Notes under the pieces: generated by a model | What the model was told of the DNA's origin: nothing | The model's input: only the letters and a program-made list of their open reading frames with translations | The model's database searches: none | Made by a program: the position numbers and the translations under genes | Shown: positions 28,211 through 36,726 of the stretch, piece by piece | How the letters are laid out: every line of letters begins with the position of its first letter | Position numbering within the stretch: position 1 is the stretch's first letter | DNA from: Rhizobium sp. P40RR-XXII | GTDB taxonomy: Bacteria; Pseudomonadota; Alphaproteobacteria; Rhizobiales; Rhizobiaceae | Length of the DNA stretch: 64,000 nt | NCBI RefSeq assembly: GCF_012641405.1 | Contig: NZ_JABAII010000003.1 | Location: forward strand, 372,001 to 436,000 | Direction of reading: 5' to 3'

Positions 28211-29752
28211 CTACTGTGCCTTTGCGCGGCGACCTTGCAGTGTCGTCCGCGCGAGGAAGAGGATCCTCTCCTTGCACAGGAGAAGGATAAGACCCGAATA
28301 GGTGAGACCGCCGACCAGGACTTCGCAGACGAGACGGGCTGCGAGAGACCAGTCGTACAAGGCCGACGAGGTTGCCAGCACCGCGACGAGCATGCCGAGA
28401 TAGGCGGCTATGGGCCGCACGAACTGGCCGAAATATTCCGCAATGCTGAGGCCGATCAGTCGCGAGACCATCCACAGCGTCACCGGCCACAGCACCAGAA
28501 CGCCAACCATGAGCCCGAAGACGACGGTGGCCACGCCATATTTGTGGAGAAGAAGAACGGTGAGGATCGAGACGACGTTGCGCACCAGCTGGTAATAGAA
28601 CCACCAGTCGGACCTGCCCTGGCTCGTGATCAGGGAGGCCTGGATGACGCCTATTCCGGCCATCAGGCCGATCACGCAGAAGAAGCGGACCGGCCAGACG
28701 GCGGCTGCCCAATGCGGTCCGAAGATCAGCGGAATGGCATCGTCGGCAACGGCTGCAAGCCCCATGAAGGCCGGGAAAGAGACCAGCGAGCAACCGAAGG
28801 TCGCCATCAGAAAGGCTTCGCGCACCTTGTCCTTGTCGTGCTGCAGGGAGGAGAGCAGCACGTGGCTGACCGAGTTCAGCCCGCCCGACAGGACATTATT
28901 GAGCATCTCGTAGAGCCGCCGGGCGAAATTGTAGATACCGAGCGCGGCCGGGCTCACCAAGGTGCCGATGATCAGCTGGTCGAGATTCATGGTCTGCAGA
29001 AAGCGGTTGCCCGAAGCATAGATGCCATAATGCAGCAGTTCGCGCAGGCTCGAGAGCTTGATCCTGAAACCCGGCAGCCATCTTGCGCCCCAGAACGCCG
29101 CGACGCAGGCAGCCGCCGGCGCCGCGATCTGGGCGATTGCAAGCGCCCAAAGGCCGAAACCGGCGAAGATCAAAGCCAGACAGATGGACGCCGAGACGAT
29201 CGTGGCGATCGCGGTTCGCGCCGCCGCCAGATGAAAGGACATCGTCCGGCCGATCAGGGCATTGGGGACGATGATCATCATGTCGAAGAAGATTTTCAGC
29301 CCAATGATCAGCAGCAGGCTGACGATCTCGTCATGTCCGACCCAGTGGGCAAGATGGGGTGAAAGCAGGAACAGCGCGGCATAGAGGATGGCCGCGGAGA
29401 GGAATGACAGCCAGAAAACCGTATCGAGGTGACTGCGCCGAATGGATTTTTGCTGGATCAATGCCTCGCCGAAGGCCGTCGGCCCGAAGCCGGCGGCAAA
29501 GCTGACAATGGCGAAGGCGAGCGCGACCAGGCCGAAATCCTGCGGCAGGAGAAAGCGCGAGGTGACGATGAAGACCAGGCTGTTGAGCGCCGTCGGGATC
29601 ATCGTGTCGAGCGCCGACCAGAAGGCGCCCCTCAACGCGGCCCGCGATCGGTTTTCACTCAGATGTTCAAAGACGATTTCATCCGCTTCAGAAATCAGCA
29701 AACATATACCTCGTCGTCCAGATCTCGGAGCCGGGATTCCGACGTCCGTCAA
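28211..29752 (-). CDS. Polysaccharide flippase (Wzx/MATE-like)
   Basis: A 513-residue polytopic membrane protein of the lipopolysaccharide-flippase type (Polysacc_synt/MVF fold). About twelve to fourteen hydrophobic helices follow a short polar N-terminus; RSRAALRGAFWSALDTMIPT begins the core. It would move an undecaprenyl-linked glycan across the inner membrane. It is first in a three-gene minus-strand group. No clear ribosome binding site precedes the ATG, so the first ~30 residues are uncertain. Confidence 0.87.
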   Translation of the reverse strand: MTDVGIPAPRSGRRGICLLISEADEIVFEHLSENRSRAALRGAFWSALDTMIPTALNSLVFIVTSRFLLPQDFGLVALAFAIVSFAAGFGPTAFGEALIQQKSIRRSHLDTVFWLSFLSAAILYAALFLLSPHLAHWVGHDEIVSLLLIIGLKIFFDMMIIVPNALIGRTMSFHLAAARTAIATIVSASICLALIFAGFGLWALAIAQIAAPAAACVAAFWGARWLPGFRIKLSSLRELLHYGIYASGNRFLQTMNLDQLIIGTLVSPAALGIYNFARRLYEMLNNVLSGGLNSVSHVLLSSLQHDKDKVREAFLMATFGCSLVSFPAFMGLAAVADDAIPLIFGPHWAAAVWPVRFFCVIGLMAGIGVIQASLITSQGRSDWWFYYQLVRNVVSILTVLLLHKYGVATVVFGLMVGVLVLWPVTLWMVSRLIGLSIAEYFGQFVRPIAAYLGMLVAVLATSSALYDWSLAARLVCEVLVGGLTYSGLILLLCKERILFLARTTLQGRRAKAQ

Positions 29753-29835
29753 TTGCCGTGCCGCTATCGCCCGCTCGGCAGGACGGCTTACGGATGCTTG
29801 ATCTAGGCCAGCCCCACGATTTGTCTAGGGACGAT

Positions 29836-29850
29836 TGTTGCATTGCAACA
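29836..29850. promoter_or_regulatory. Palindrome upstream of the polysaccharide genes
   Basis: TGTTGC-ATT-GCAACA is a perfect dyad 84 bases before the flippase start, in the gap between two minus-strand genes. It resembles sites of Fis-type regulators, but no regulator lies nearby. A probable operator. Confidence 0.5.
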
Positions 29851-29927
29851 TTGCGTTGCCGAAAATGATCACACCATCAAGGCATACGCGAAATCCGCCT
29901 CCTCGGGGCGACTAAAAAGCGCCATTG

Positions 29928-30557
29928 CTATTGTGCGGCAGCGCGGACCTGGGGCTTGTCCCATTCGATCTCGGGTGCTGCATCGAGCTCTTCTCGGATT
30001 TCGTCCATCACGTAGAGATAGCCTTCGAGCATATCGCAGGCACGTTCGTTGGCGCCGATCTTCGCCTCCGTTTCGCTGATGGCGGTCGCGATCGCCTTGA
30101 TGCGGGCGCGCAGCATGTGGCCCACCACATCCTTGCCGGGACGCTTGCCAAGCCGGTCGAGATGGAGGCCTATGCGGCTGGAATGACGCTCGAGCTCGCT
30201 TTTGCTGAAATTCGCCTTGCGAATTTCTTCGAGAAGGCTGGCGCGCATCTTGGCGACCGGGTCGAAGGTTCCCGGTTCGCGCTCGTCCAGCACCATCTCG
30301 GTAATGAGTTTTTCGATGGCGACCAGCGCCTGCAGATCGACGGCGTCGGTCAGCTCCACATCATAGCCGGTATCGTCGAACACTTTGCGGCGCACGGGAT
30401 CGAGAAGCAGCTCGTAGGCCTTCTGCAGCATGGCAAAAGCCTCCGTGTCGCCGCCGGAATCCGGATGGGCTGCCTTCACGCGCTTGCGATAAGCCGCCTT
30501 GATCTGCTCTTCTTTCGCATCGCGCGCAACGCCGAGAATATCGTATGGATCAGTCAC
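29928..30557 (-). CDS. DnaJ-domain protein
   Basis: A 209-residue protein with an N-terminal J domain (DPYDILGVARDAKEEQIKAAY) including the HPD tripeptide at 31-33 that stimulates Hsp70. The Gly/Phe and zinc-finger regions of full DnaJ are absent. The remaining ~140 residues are charged and helical, with a possible coiled coil (ARIKAIATAISETEAKIG). It is a J-protein of specialised, unknown client. Confidence 0.85.
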   Translation of the reverse strand: MTDPYDILGVARDAKEEQIKAAYRKRVKAAHPDSGGDTEAFAMLQKAYELLLDPVRRKVFDDTGYDVELTDAVDLQALVAIEKLITEMVLDEREPGTFDPVAKMRASLLEEIRKANFSKSELERHSSRIGLHLDRLGKRPGKDVVGHMLRARIKAIATAISETEAKIGANERACDMLEGYLYVMDEIREELDAAPEIEWDKPQVRAAAQ

Positions 30558-30744
30558 TCCAACTCCTGCCGCCGCTTATTCCTGTTTCGAGGCCCTAGCC
30601 GCTGATCTTGCCGGCGGGGTTTAAACTTGCCGCTTGCCTGTTTCAACCGGCCCCGGCGCTATTTGTACCATCAGAAAGGCAGAGTTTGGACAAAAAGAGT
30701 CCTATGTCAAAGCAGAGCTGCCTCTTCTGTGGAAATTCAGCGTC

Positions 30745-30920
30745 TCAGATCGTTCGGTTGAAGAAGACGGTCGAGCGTGCCTGCTTGAGCCGATAGAGCT
30801 GGGCGGGGCGGTTGCTGGCGCGGCGCATTCGCCTGCTATCGGCTCGATGAAATCCGCGATGCGCTTGCGGAAGGCCGATTTATCGAGAAGACGGCGGAGG
30901 AGCCGTCCGAGCCAAAATGA
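30745..30920 (-). pseudogene. NrtR-like NUDIX regulator remnant, frameshifted
   Basis: On the minus strand, two frames together read like the C-terminal winged-helix end of a NrtR-type NUDIX regulator. One contains LLDKSAFRKRIADFIEPI, and the next frame contains RRASNRPAQLYRLKQ before a stop at 30745. The first is the usual (L)DKxxFRxR motif and the second the xRPAxLYR motif, in correct order. A shift of frame lies between them near 30830. The NUDIX catalytic half is missing. Confidence 0.6.
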
Positions 30921-30956
30921 AGATTGCGAGATCGAGCCGATGACCGTCGTCTCCGA

Positions 30957-31064
30957 GATGGCGTCATCTTCAGTGTCGGCATCGAAGCCGACTTCCTGCC
31001 TTTCAATGCCGGCACGCTGGCGACAATCGGCCTTGCGGAGCGCCAGGGATTACTGGTGACGTAA
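30957..31064 (+). pseudogene. C-terminal remnant of an unidentified gene
   Basis: A 35-codon stretch ending at TAA (31062-31064) reads GVIFSVGIEADFLPFN and continues with a well-formed C-terminus. It looks coding, but the frame is not open upstream to a start, and an adjacent frame continues plausible sequence. I do not recognise the family. It lies back to back with the NrtR-like remnant, in a decayed stretch (30558-31121) with no intact gene. Confidence 0.4.
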
Positions 31065-31121
31065 CGGCAATCGGCCCGCTGCCTGGGAGGAAGCGGGCCG
31101 ACTGGAGGACGTTTCGGCTTT

Positions 31122-32624
31122 TCAAGCGGCCGAGAACGGCACGGCGACGAAGGTCTTGTTGCCGTCGCGCTCGATCAGGAGCAGCACGGACTTGCGGCCA
31201 TCCTTGCCTGCCTGCGCAACGGCCGTCTGGACCTCATGGGCGTTGCGGACGGGCTGGTCGTTGACCGAGACGATGATGTCGCCGGCCTGGATGCCAGCTG
31301 CGGCGGCCGGCTTGTCCGGGTTGACGCTGGCAACCACGGCGCCCTCGACGCCATGCGGCAGGTTCAGCTGCTGACGAACATCGGGCGTGAGATTGGCGAG
31401 GCCAACGCCGATGCTCGGCTGGTTGGAGGGCTGCACCTTGCCGTCGCCATTGTCGTTGGCAGCCTGCTTGCTGTCGTCATTGCCGCCGATGGTGACATTG
31501 ACGTCCATGCTCTTGCCATTCCGCCACAGCGTGACCGAGCGCTTGTCGCCGGGGGAGAGATCGGCGACCAGCCGCGACAGGTCCTTCGGTGTCTTGACGG
31601 CCTCATTGCCGACAGCGGTGACGATATCGCCGCTCTTAATGCCGGCGCGCGCGGCCGGCGTATCGTCGTTGACGTTGGCAACGAGCGCGCCCTGGGTCTG
31701 CGGCAGGCCCATTGCATTGGCGATATCGGAGGTCACGGGCTGGATCGCGACGCCGAGATAGCCGTGATCGATCGAGCCGCTCTTTTCCAGCTTGGCGACG
31801 ATCGCCTTGGCCTCGTCGGACGGAATGGCGAAACCGACGCCGACGCTGCCGCCATTCGGCGAGTAGATGGCGGTGTTGATGCCGACGACATTGCCTTCAC
31901 GGTCGACCAGCGGCCCGCCGGAATTGCCATGATTGATCGGGGCGTCGATCTGGATGAAGTCGTCATATGGGCCGCTGTGCAGGTCACGGCCACGGGCCGA
32001 GACGATACCGGCGGTGACCGTCGTGCCAATGCCGAACGGGTTGCCGATCGCCAGAATCTGATCGCCGAGCTTCAGCTTGTCGGAATCACCCCAGGCAATG
32101 GTTGCGAGCGGCTTCGGGGCCTGAATCTTCAGAACGGCAAGGTCGGACTTGACGTCGGCACCCAAAAGCTTGGCGGGCAGTTCGGTGCCGTCATCGAGTG
32201 TGACCTTGATGTCGACGGCGTTCTGGATGACATGGTTGTTGGTGACGATGACGCCATCGGTGCTGATGATGAAACCGGAACCAAGCGCCATGGCGCGCTG
32301 GCTCTGCTGTTGGTGCGGCATCTGCTTCGGGAAGGGGATGCCCTGGTTTTCGAAAAATTGCCGGAACTGCTCGTCCATTGGCGAATTGTTGCCGTCGGCG
32401 CTGGTGTCGGTCGCCTTCATGGTCGTGGTGACGGTAACGACGGCCGGCTTGTCGGCATCGACGATGGGAGCGAAAGAGCCGCCGGGCGCGATGATACCGG
32501 CAGGCTCGGCTGCAGCGGCGACGGTGGCAGACGTGCTGAAGGCAAAGGGCAAGGCGCCAGCGCCGGCGATGATGGCGGCGCCTATAATGGCAGCGGTGCG
32601 ATGCTTGCGGAGAAGAGATGACAT
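31122..32624 (-). CDS. DegP/HtrA-type periplasmic serine protease
   Basis: A 500-residue periplasmic protease/chaperone. A signal sequence covers the first ~39 residues (AIIGAAIIAGAGALPFAFS). The catalytic triad is H131 (TNNHVI), D161 (KSDLAVLK) and S235 (GNSGGPLV). Two PDZ domains follow, with GYLGVAIQPV and PSIGVGLANL starts. A Gln/Met-rich loop before the protease is a DegP trait. It degrades or refolds damaged envelope proteins. An AT-rich region precedes it. Rhizobial genomes carry several copies, so I give no gene symbol. Confidence 0.93.
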   Translation of the reverse strand: MSSLLRKHRTAAIIGAAIIAGAGALPFAFSTSATVAAAAEPAGIIAPGGSFAPIVDADKPAVVTVTTTMKATDTSADGNNSPMDEQFRQFFENQGIPFPKQMPHQQQSQRAMALGSGFIISTDGVIVTNNHVIQNAVDIKVTLDDGTELPAKLLGADVKSDLAVLKIQAPKPLATIAWGDSDKLKLGDQILAIGNPFGIGTTVTAGIVSARGRDLHSGPYDDFIQIDAPINHGNSGGPLVDREGNVVGINTAIYSPNGGSVGVGFAIPSDEAKAIVAKLEKSGSIDHGYLGVAIQPVTSDIANAMGLPQTQGALVANVNDDTPAARAGIKSGDIVTAVGNEAVKTPKDLSRLVADLSPGDKRSVTLWRNGKSMDVNVTIGGNDDSKQAANDNGDGKVQPSNQPSIGVGLANLTPDVRQQLNLPHGVEGAVVASVNPDKPAAAAGIQAGDIIVSVNDQPVRNAHEVQTAVAQAGKDGRKSVLLLIERDGNKTFVAVPFSAA

Positions 32625-32749
32625 GGCAAAAGTCCCTTGCGAGGTCGTTGGCGAATTGGCGTCTTGTCCATGTCCGGGACAGGCGTCGGATGGGGCCGCG
32701 TCAATTCGTTTCGGGGAGCCTTTGCTTCCCTTTACTCCGGGAGGCGAAG

Positions 32750-32880
32750 TATAAATATGAATTGGCGCTGACAGATAATATGATCCGCAAATTTACTTTT
32801 GCAAATTAAATATTGATCATGTTTCTATTGCAAAAATTTAAGATATTACATGAATTTAATGTTGATCTGCCGGAATTTTT
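32750..32880. other. AT-rich intergenic segment upstream of the protease gene
   Basis: About 130 bases of strongly AT-rich DNA in an otherwise GC-rich window, with several near-repeats of TTTGCAAAT- and TTGATC-like sequence. It contains the probable promoter of the DegP-type gene. No coding frame. It could bind a nucleoid-type silencer such as MucR/Ros, which is inference only. Confidence 0.45.
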
Positions 32881-32886
32881 CCACAT

Positions 32887-33543
32887 TTATCTTTGAGGCG
32901 TCGGCCATCTCTTGAGCGCTTCTGTTCCAAGCTCCGTCAGCGCGTAGATGCCGCGGTCGATGCGCTCGAACCAGCCATAGACGTTATCTCTCAGAATTTG
33001 CGGCGCTTTCGGTGCCGCGTCGCGCATATCCTTGGGGCGGCGCACGCCATTTTCGATCGCGGATGCGCAGGCAAGCGCCTGTTGCCGATAGGCGGTCATG
33101 ATCGGCTTGCGCGTGCTGCCGCCAAGCGCCGGATCGCCCTTGCGGCGGCGGTGTTCTTCGACAAGGCGTGACCTACGGCGGGTATTCTTGCGCGGCATCG
33201 GCGAGACGGGGCTGACGACGATATCCACGAGATCGCCGTCCGATACGGTCAGCATGCCGAAGCCGAGCCGGCGGCAAAGGTCGCGGAAACGACGATCGCC
33301 TTCCCGTCCCTTGCCCTTTGCCGAGACGCGCGCGGCGATCCAGACCTCGTCGCTGGCCGCGGCGCGATCGACGGCCTGCAGGATAAGCTCGAGATTGAAG
33401 CTCAGCTTCAGCTCGCAGATGACGACGACGGGCAGCTCGCCTTCGCTCAAACCGACAAGGTCGCAGCCGCCGATCTCGCCCTTCACGGCATAGCCGGCCG
33501 CTTCGAGAAATGACTTGATCGGGAGATAGAGCGCCGTTTCCAA
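32887..33543 (-). CDS. DUF2161 PD-(D/E)XK-type phosphodiesterase family protein
   Basis: A 218-residue DUF2161 protein. The N-terminal half contains a restriction-endonuclease-like core: GCDLVGLSE, then VVVICELKLSF as the D...ExK catalytic motif (D28-ish, E-L-K). A basic linker (RKNTRRRSRLVEEHRRRK) and a C-terminal winged-helix-like segment (ILRDNVYGWFERIDRGIYAL) follow. Nuclease activity has been predicted for the family but its role is unknown. Confidence 0.8.
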   Translation of the reverse strand: METALYLPIKSFLEAAGYAVKGEIGGCDLVGLSEGELPVVVICELKLSFNLELILQAVDRAAASDEVWIAARVSAKGKGREGDRRFRDLCRRLGFGMLTVSDGDLVDIVVSPVSPMPRKNTRRRSRLVEEHRRRKGDPALGGSTRKPIMTAYRQQALACASAIENGVRRPKDMRDAAPKAPQILRDNVYGWFERIDRGIYALTELGTEALKRWPTPQR

Positions 33544-33576
33544 ATCCGCCTCCGGCCTTTGAATATCCGGCTACTT

Positions 33577-34473
33577 CTATCCGATTCGGTTAACCAGAAA
33601 GTCGATAAAGGCGCGAATGCGGGCGGCCAGATGCTCATGGCCGGCATAGACGGCATGGATATGCTCGATGTCATCCGGATTGAAATCGTCGAGAACTGGC
33701 ACGAGCCTGCCGGCATCGAGATCGGGCTGGACGTGGAATTGGCCGACGCGGGCGAGTCCTATTCCTTCGAGGCAGAGACTGCGCACGGTCGGGCCATTGT
33801 TTGCCTGGAAATTGCCCCGCACCAATTTGACGAAGTGTGAGCCTGTCAGCGGATCACGGAATGGCCAATCTTCCGCGGTCGGGCGGAAATTGAAGGTCAG
33901 GCAATTGTGACGATCGAGCTCATCCGGCGTCGCCGGCAAGCCATTTCTCCCGATATAGGCGGGGGAGGCAACGATGATGCGGCGGCTGTCGAGTAGCTTG
34001 CGGGCCTTGAGGGAGCTGTCGCGCAGCGATCCGACGCGGATGGCGACATCGGCCCGCTCACCGACGATATCGATGACACTATCGGTAAGGGAGATATCGA
34101 GTTCGATTTCTGGAAAGCACTGCAGAAAATCGGGAACGATCGGCACGAGACAGCGGACCCCGAAAGCGACGGAGGCGCTGACACGCAGTCGGCCGCGTGG
34201 CACCGCCGTCCCGCCAGCGGCGACCATACGCTCCGTCTCATGGATGTCGGCAAGAATGGCCTGCGCGCGCTCGAAATACACTTCGCCTTCCGGCGTTAGT
34301 TGCAGCGAGCGTGTCGTCCGCACCAGAAGGCGCGCGCCGAGCCGATTCTCCAGCCGGGTCACAAGCTTGCTGATGGCTGAGGGCGAAAGGCGCAGCTTGC
34401 GCCCTGCAGCCGAGAAGCTCCGAAGTGCGGCCACCTGAACGAAGACATCCATTTCGCCGGCGCGATTGTCCAT
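33577..34473 (-). CDS. LysR family transcriptional regulator
   Basis: A 298-residue LysR-type regulator of the CrgA/AaeR-like group: GEMDVFVQVAALRSFSAAGR and LSPSAISKLVTRLENRLGAR form the helix-turn-helix. A type-II binding-protein effector domain follows. The frame is open far upstream in continuous non-coding-like sequence, but the ATG at 34473 starts the domain. It is divergent from an MFS exporter and an aldo/keto reductase and probably controls them. Confidence 0.9.
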   Translation of the reverse strand: MDNRAGEMDVFVQVAALRSFSAAGRKLRLSPSAISKLVTRLENRLGARLLVRTTRSLQLTPEGEVYFERAQAILADIHETERMVAAGGTAVPRGRLRVSASVAFGVRCLVPIVPDFLQCFPEIELDISLTDSVIDIVGERADVAIRVGSLRDSSLKARKLLDSRRIIVASPAYIGRNGLPATPDELDRHNCLTFNFRPTAEDWPFRDPLTGSHFVKLVRGNFQANNGPTVRSLCLEGIGLARVGQFHVQPDLDAGRLVPVLDDFNPDDIEHIHAVYAGHEHLAARIRAFIDFLVNRIG

Positions 34474-34614
34474 TTCCAACTCGCCTTTTGAATTCAATTC
34501 ACAAGTGTTGAGTTGATATAGCCGATTATCGATTGAATGTCGCGGAGGCATATTCTGCCCGAACAAGAACTCGCGCATCCGGCGTTTCCGGCTGCCATTT
34601 GATCGGGTGCTCTC

Positions 34615-35808
34615 ATGCCTCTCGCTTTGTTTGCCTTGACGATCGCTGCCTATGCGATCGGCACAACAGAATTTGTCATCGTCGGTCTTTTGCCCACCGT
34701 GGCGAACGACCTCCATATCAACCTGCCGCTTGCAGGTCTCATTGTCAGCGTCTATGCGCTCGGGGTTACCTTCGGCGCGCCGATCCTCACGGCACTTACT
34801 GGCCGTATCGATCGCAAGCCGCTGCTGCTCGGCTTGATGGCCCTGTTCATCGTCGGCAACGGCATGGCTGCCCTGAGCCCTGGCTATATGCCGCTGCTCG
34901 TCGCGCGCGTGCTTTCGGCCTTTGCCCATGGCGTCTTCTTCTCGGTAGGATCCACCATTGCCGCCGACCTCGTTCCGGAAAACCGCCGTGCTTCGGCGAT
35001 TGCCATGATGTTCATGGGCCTGACGGTTGCCATCGTGACAGGTGTTCCGCTTGGCACTTTCATCGGTCAGACCTTCGGCTGGCGCGCGACTTTCGCGGCC
35101 GTCGCGGGCCTTGGCGTCATTGCCTTTGCCGGCATCCTTTTGCTTCTGCCGTCCAGTCTGAAGAAGGCGCCGCCGGCAAGCATCGGCGAACAGGTCCGCG
35201 TGCTTGCAAGCGGTCGGTTGCTGATCGTCTTCGCCATGACGGCGCTCGGCTACGGCGGCACCTTCGTCGCCTTCACCTTCCTGGCCTCGATCCTGCAGGA
35301 AGTCACCGGTTTTGCCGCCTCCGCCGTCAGCCTCATCCTCGTACTCTATGGTATCGCCATTGCCATCGGCAACGTCGTGGGTGGCCGTCTCGCCAATGGC
35401 AATCCTGTCCGTGCGCTGACGTGGCTCTTTGTCGCCCAGGCTGTCGTGCTTGTCCTCTTCAGCTTTACGGCGGTCTCGCCCTGGCTTGCCATCCCGACGC
35501 TTGCGGCGCTTGGCTTCCTGTCCTTCGCCAATGTGCCGGGCCTGCAGCTTTATGTCGTCCAGCTTGCCCGGCAGGTTCGGCCCGCCGCCGTCGATGTCGC
35601 CTCGGCGCTCAATATCGCCGCCTTCAATCTCGGCATCGCAGCCGGAGCCTGGATCGGCGGGCTGGTGGTCGAATCCTCCCTTGGCCTTAGCGCCACGCCT
35701 TGGGTCGGCGCGATCCTGGTAGTCGCGGCCCTGGTGCTCACCCTGTGGAGCGGCGCGCTCGACCGCCGCTCGGCTTCCGCTGCTCAGGCCGTCTCCTGCG
35801 CCGCCTGA
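34615..35808 (+). CDS. MFS transporter (AraJ/YdhP-like, DHA1)
   Basis: A 397-residue twelve-helix major facilitator. Start MPLALFALTIAAYAIGTTEF and the motif ALTGRIDRKPLL between helices 2 and 3 mark the DHA1 drug/sugar-efflux group close to AraJ, YdhP and NepI. It probably exports a small metabolite or toxic compound by proton antiport. The aldo/keto reductase gene starts 28 bases later, so the two are likely co-transcribed. Confidence 0.92.
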   Translation: MPLALFALTIAAYAIGTTEFVIVGLLPTVANDLHINLPLAGLIVSVYALGVTFGAPILTALTGRIDRKPLLLGLMALFIVGNGMAALSPGYMPLLVARVLSAFAHGVFFSVGSTIAADLVPENRRASAIAMMFMGLTVAIVTGVPLGTFIGQTFGWRATFAAVAGLGVIAFAGILLLLPSSLKKAPPASIGEQVRVLASGRLLIVFAMTALGYGGTFVAFTFLASILQEVTGFAASAVSLILVLYGIAIAIGNVVGGRLANGNPVRALTWLFVAQAVVLVLFSFTAVSPWLAIPTLAALGFLSFANVPGLQLYVVQLARQVRPAAVDVASALNIAAFNLGIAAGAWIGGLVVESSLGLSATPWVGAILVVAALVLTLWSGALDRRSASAAQAVSCAA

Positions 35809-35836
35809 TCGAACCCTGCAATCGAAAGGATCATTC

Positions 35837-36667
35837 ATGAAAACCGTCAGCGCCAATGGCGCATCCATTCCCGCTCTTGGTTTCGGCACGTTCCGTATGC
35901 CAGGCCCGGACACCGAACGCATGGTCGCGCATGTTCTCGGCAATGGTTATCGCCATATCGATACCGCGCAGATCTATGGCAACGAGGCCGAAGTCGGCGG
36001 CGGCATCCTTCGTTCGGGCATGGCTCGCGCCGATCTGTTCCTAACCACCAAGGTCTGGGTCGAAAATTATCGCCGCGATGCTTTCATCGCCTCGGTGGAT
36101 GAAAGCCTGAAGAAGCTGAAGACTGATTATGTCGACCTCCTGCTTCTGCACTGGCCGAATGATGCCGTGCCGCTGGCCGAGCAGATCGGCGCACTGAATG
36201 AGGTCGCGAAGGCTGGCAAGGTTCGCCATATCGGCGTGTCCAACTTCAACCGGGCCTTGGTGCGCGAGGCGGTTCGGCTCAGCGATCTGCCGCTCGTCAC
36301 CAACCAGGTCGAATATCATCCCTATCTCGACCAGTCGCCTATCCTGGAGACCGCCGCCAGCCTCGGCATATCGGTGACCGCTTATTACGCCATGGCGGAT
36401 GGCAAGGTGCTTACCGATCCGGTGCTGAAGGACATCGCTGGCCGGCATGGCAGATCGATTGCCCAGATCGTTCTGCGCTGGGTCGTGCAGCAGGGGCTGA
36501 TCGTCCTTTCCAAGACCGTGTCGGAAGCCCGCGCGGCGGAAAATGCCGCCATTTTCGATTTCGCGCTTTCGCAGGAGGAGATGGCCGCGGTCCACGCTCT
36601 CGCGCAGCCGAGCGGCCGCATCGTCAGCCCCGACGGTCTGGCACCGGTCTGGGACGAAGCGGCCTGA
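35837..36667 (+). CDS. Aldo/keto reductase (2,5-diketo-D-gluconate reductase type)
   Basis: A 276-residue NADPH-dependent aldo/keto reductase with the complete tetrad: D42 and Y47 (IDTAQIYGNE), K72 (LTTKVWV) and H105 (LLLLHWP). Signature GVSNFNRALVREA is present and SKTVSEARAAENAAIFDF is the C-terminal cofactor segment. It reduces aldehydes or keto-sugars. It shares a transcript with the MFS gene and contrasts with the degenerate family member at 13.4 kb. Confidence 0.93.
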   Translation: MKTVSANGASIPALGFGTFRMPGPDTERMVAHVLGNGYRHIDTAQIYGNEAEVGGGILRSGMARADLFLTTKVWVENYRRDAFIASVDESLKKLKTDYVDLLLLHWPNDAVPLAEQIGALNEVAKAGKVRHIGVSNFNRALVREAVRLSDLPLVTNQVEYHPYLDQSPILETAASLGISVTAYYAMADGKVLTDPVLKDIAGRHGRSIAQIVLRWVVQQGLIVLSKTVSEARAAENAAIFDFALSQEEMAAVHALAQPSGRIVSPDGLAPVWDEAA

Positions 36668-36688
36668 CGCTGATAGTCCAACGAATAA

Positions 36689-36714
36689 GGGAGCCGCTCA
36701 GCGGCTTCCTTTTT
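36689..36714 (+). terminator. Rho-independent terminator
   Basis: GGAGCCGC and GCGGCTTCC form a stem with a three-base loop, followed by TTTTT, 21 bases after the aldo/keto reductase stop. Confidence 0.85.
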
Positions 36715-36726
36715 GCGTTTGATAGC

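Noticed and set aside
34474..35943. N-terminal extension (about 490 residues) of the LysR gene
   Set aside because: It is antisense to the MFS gene and of extremely charged composition; the LysR domain begins at the ATG at 34473.
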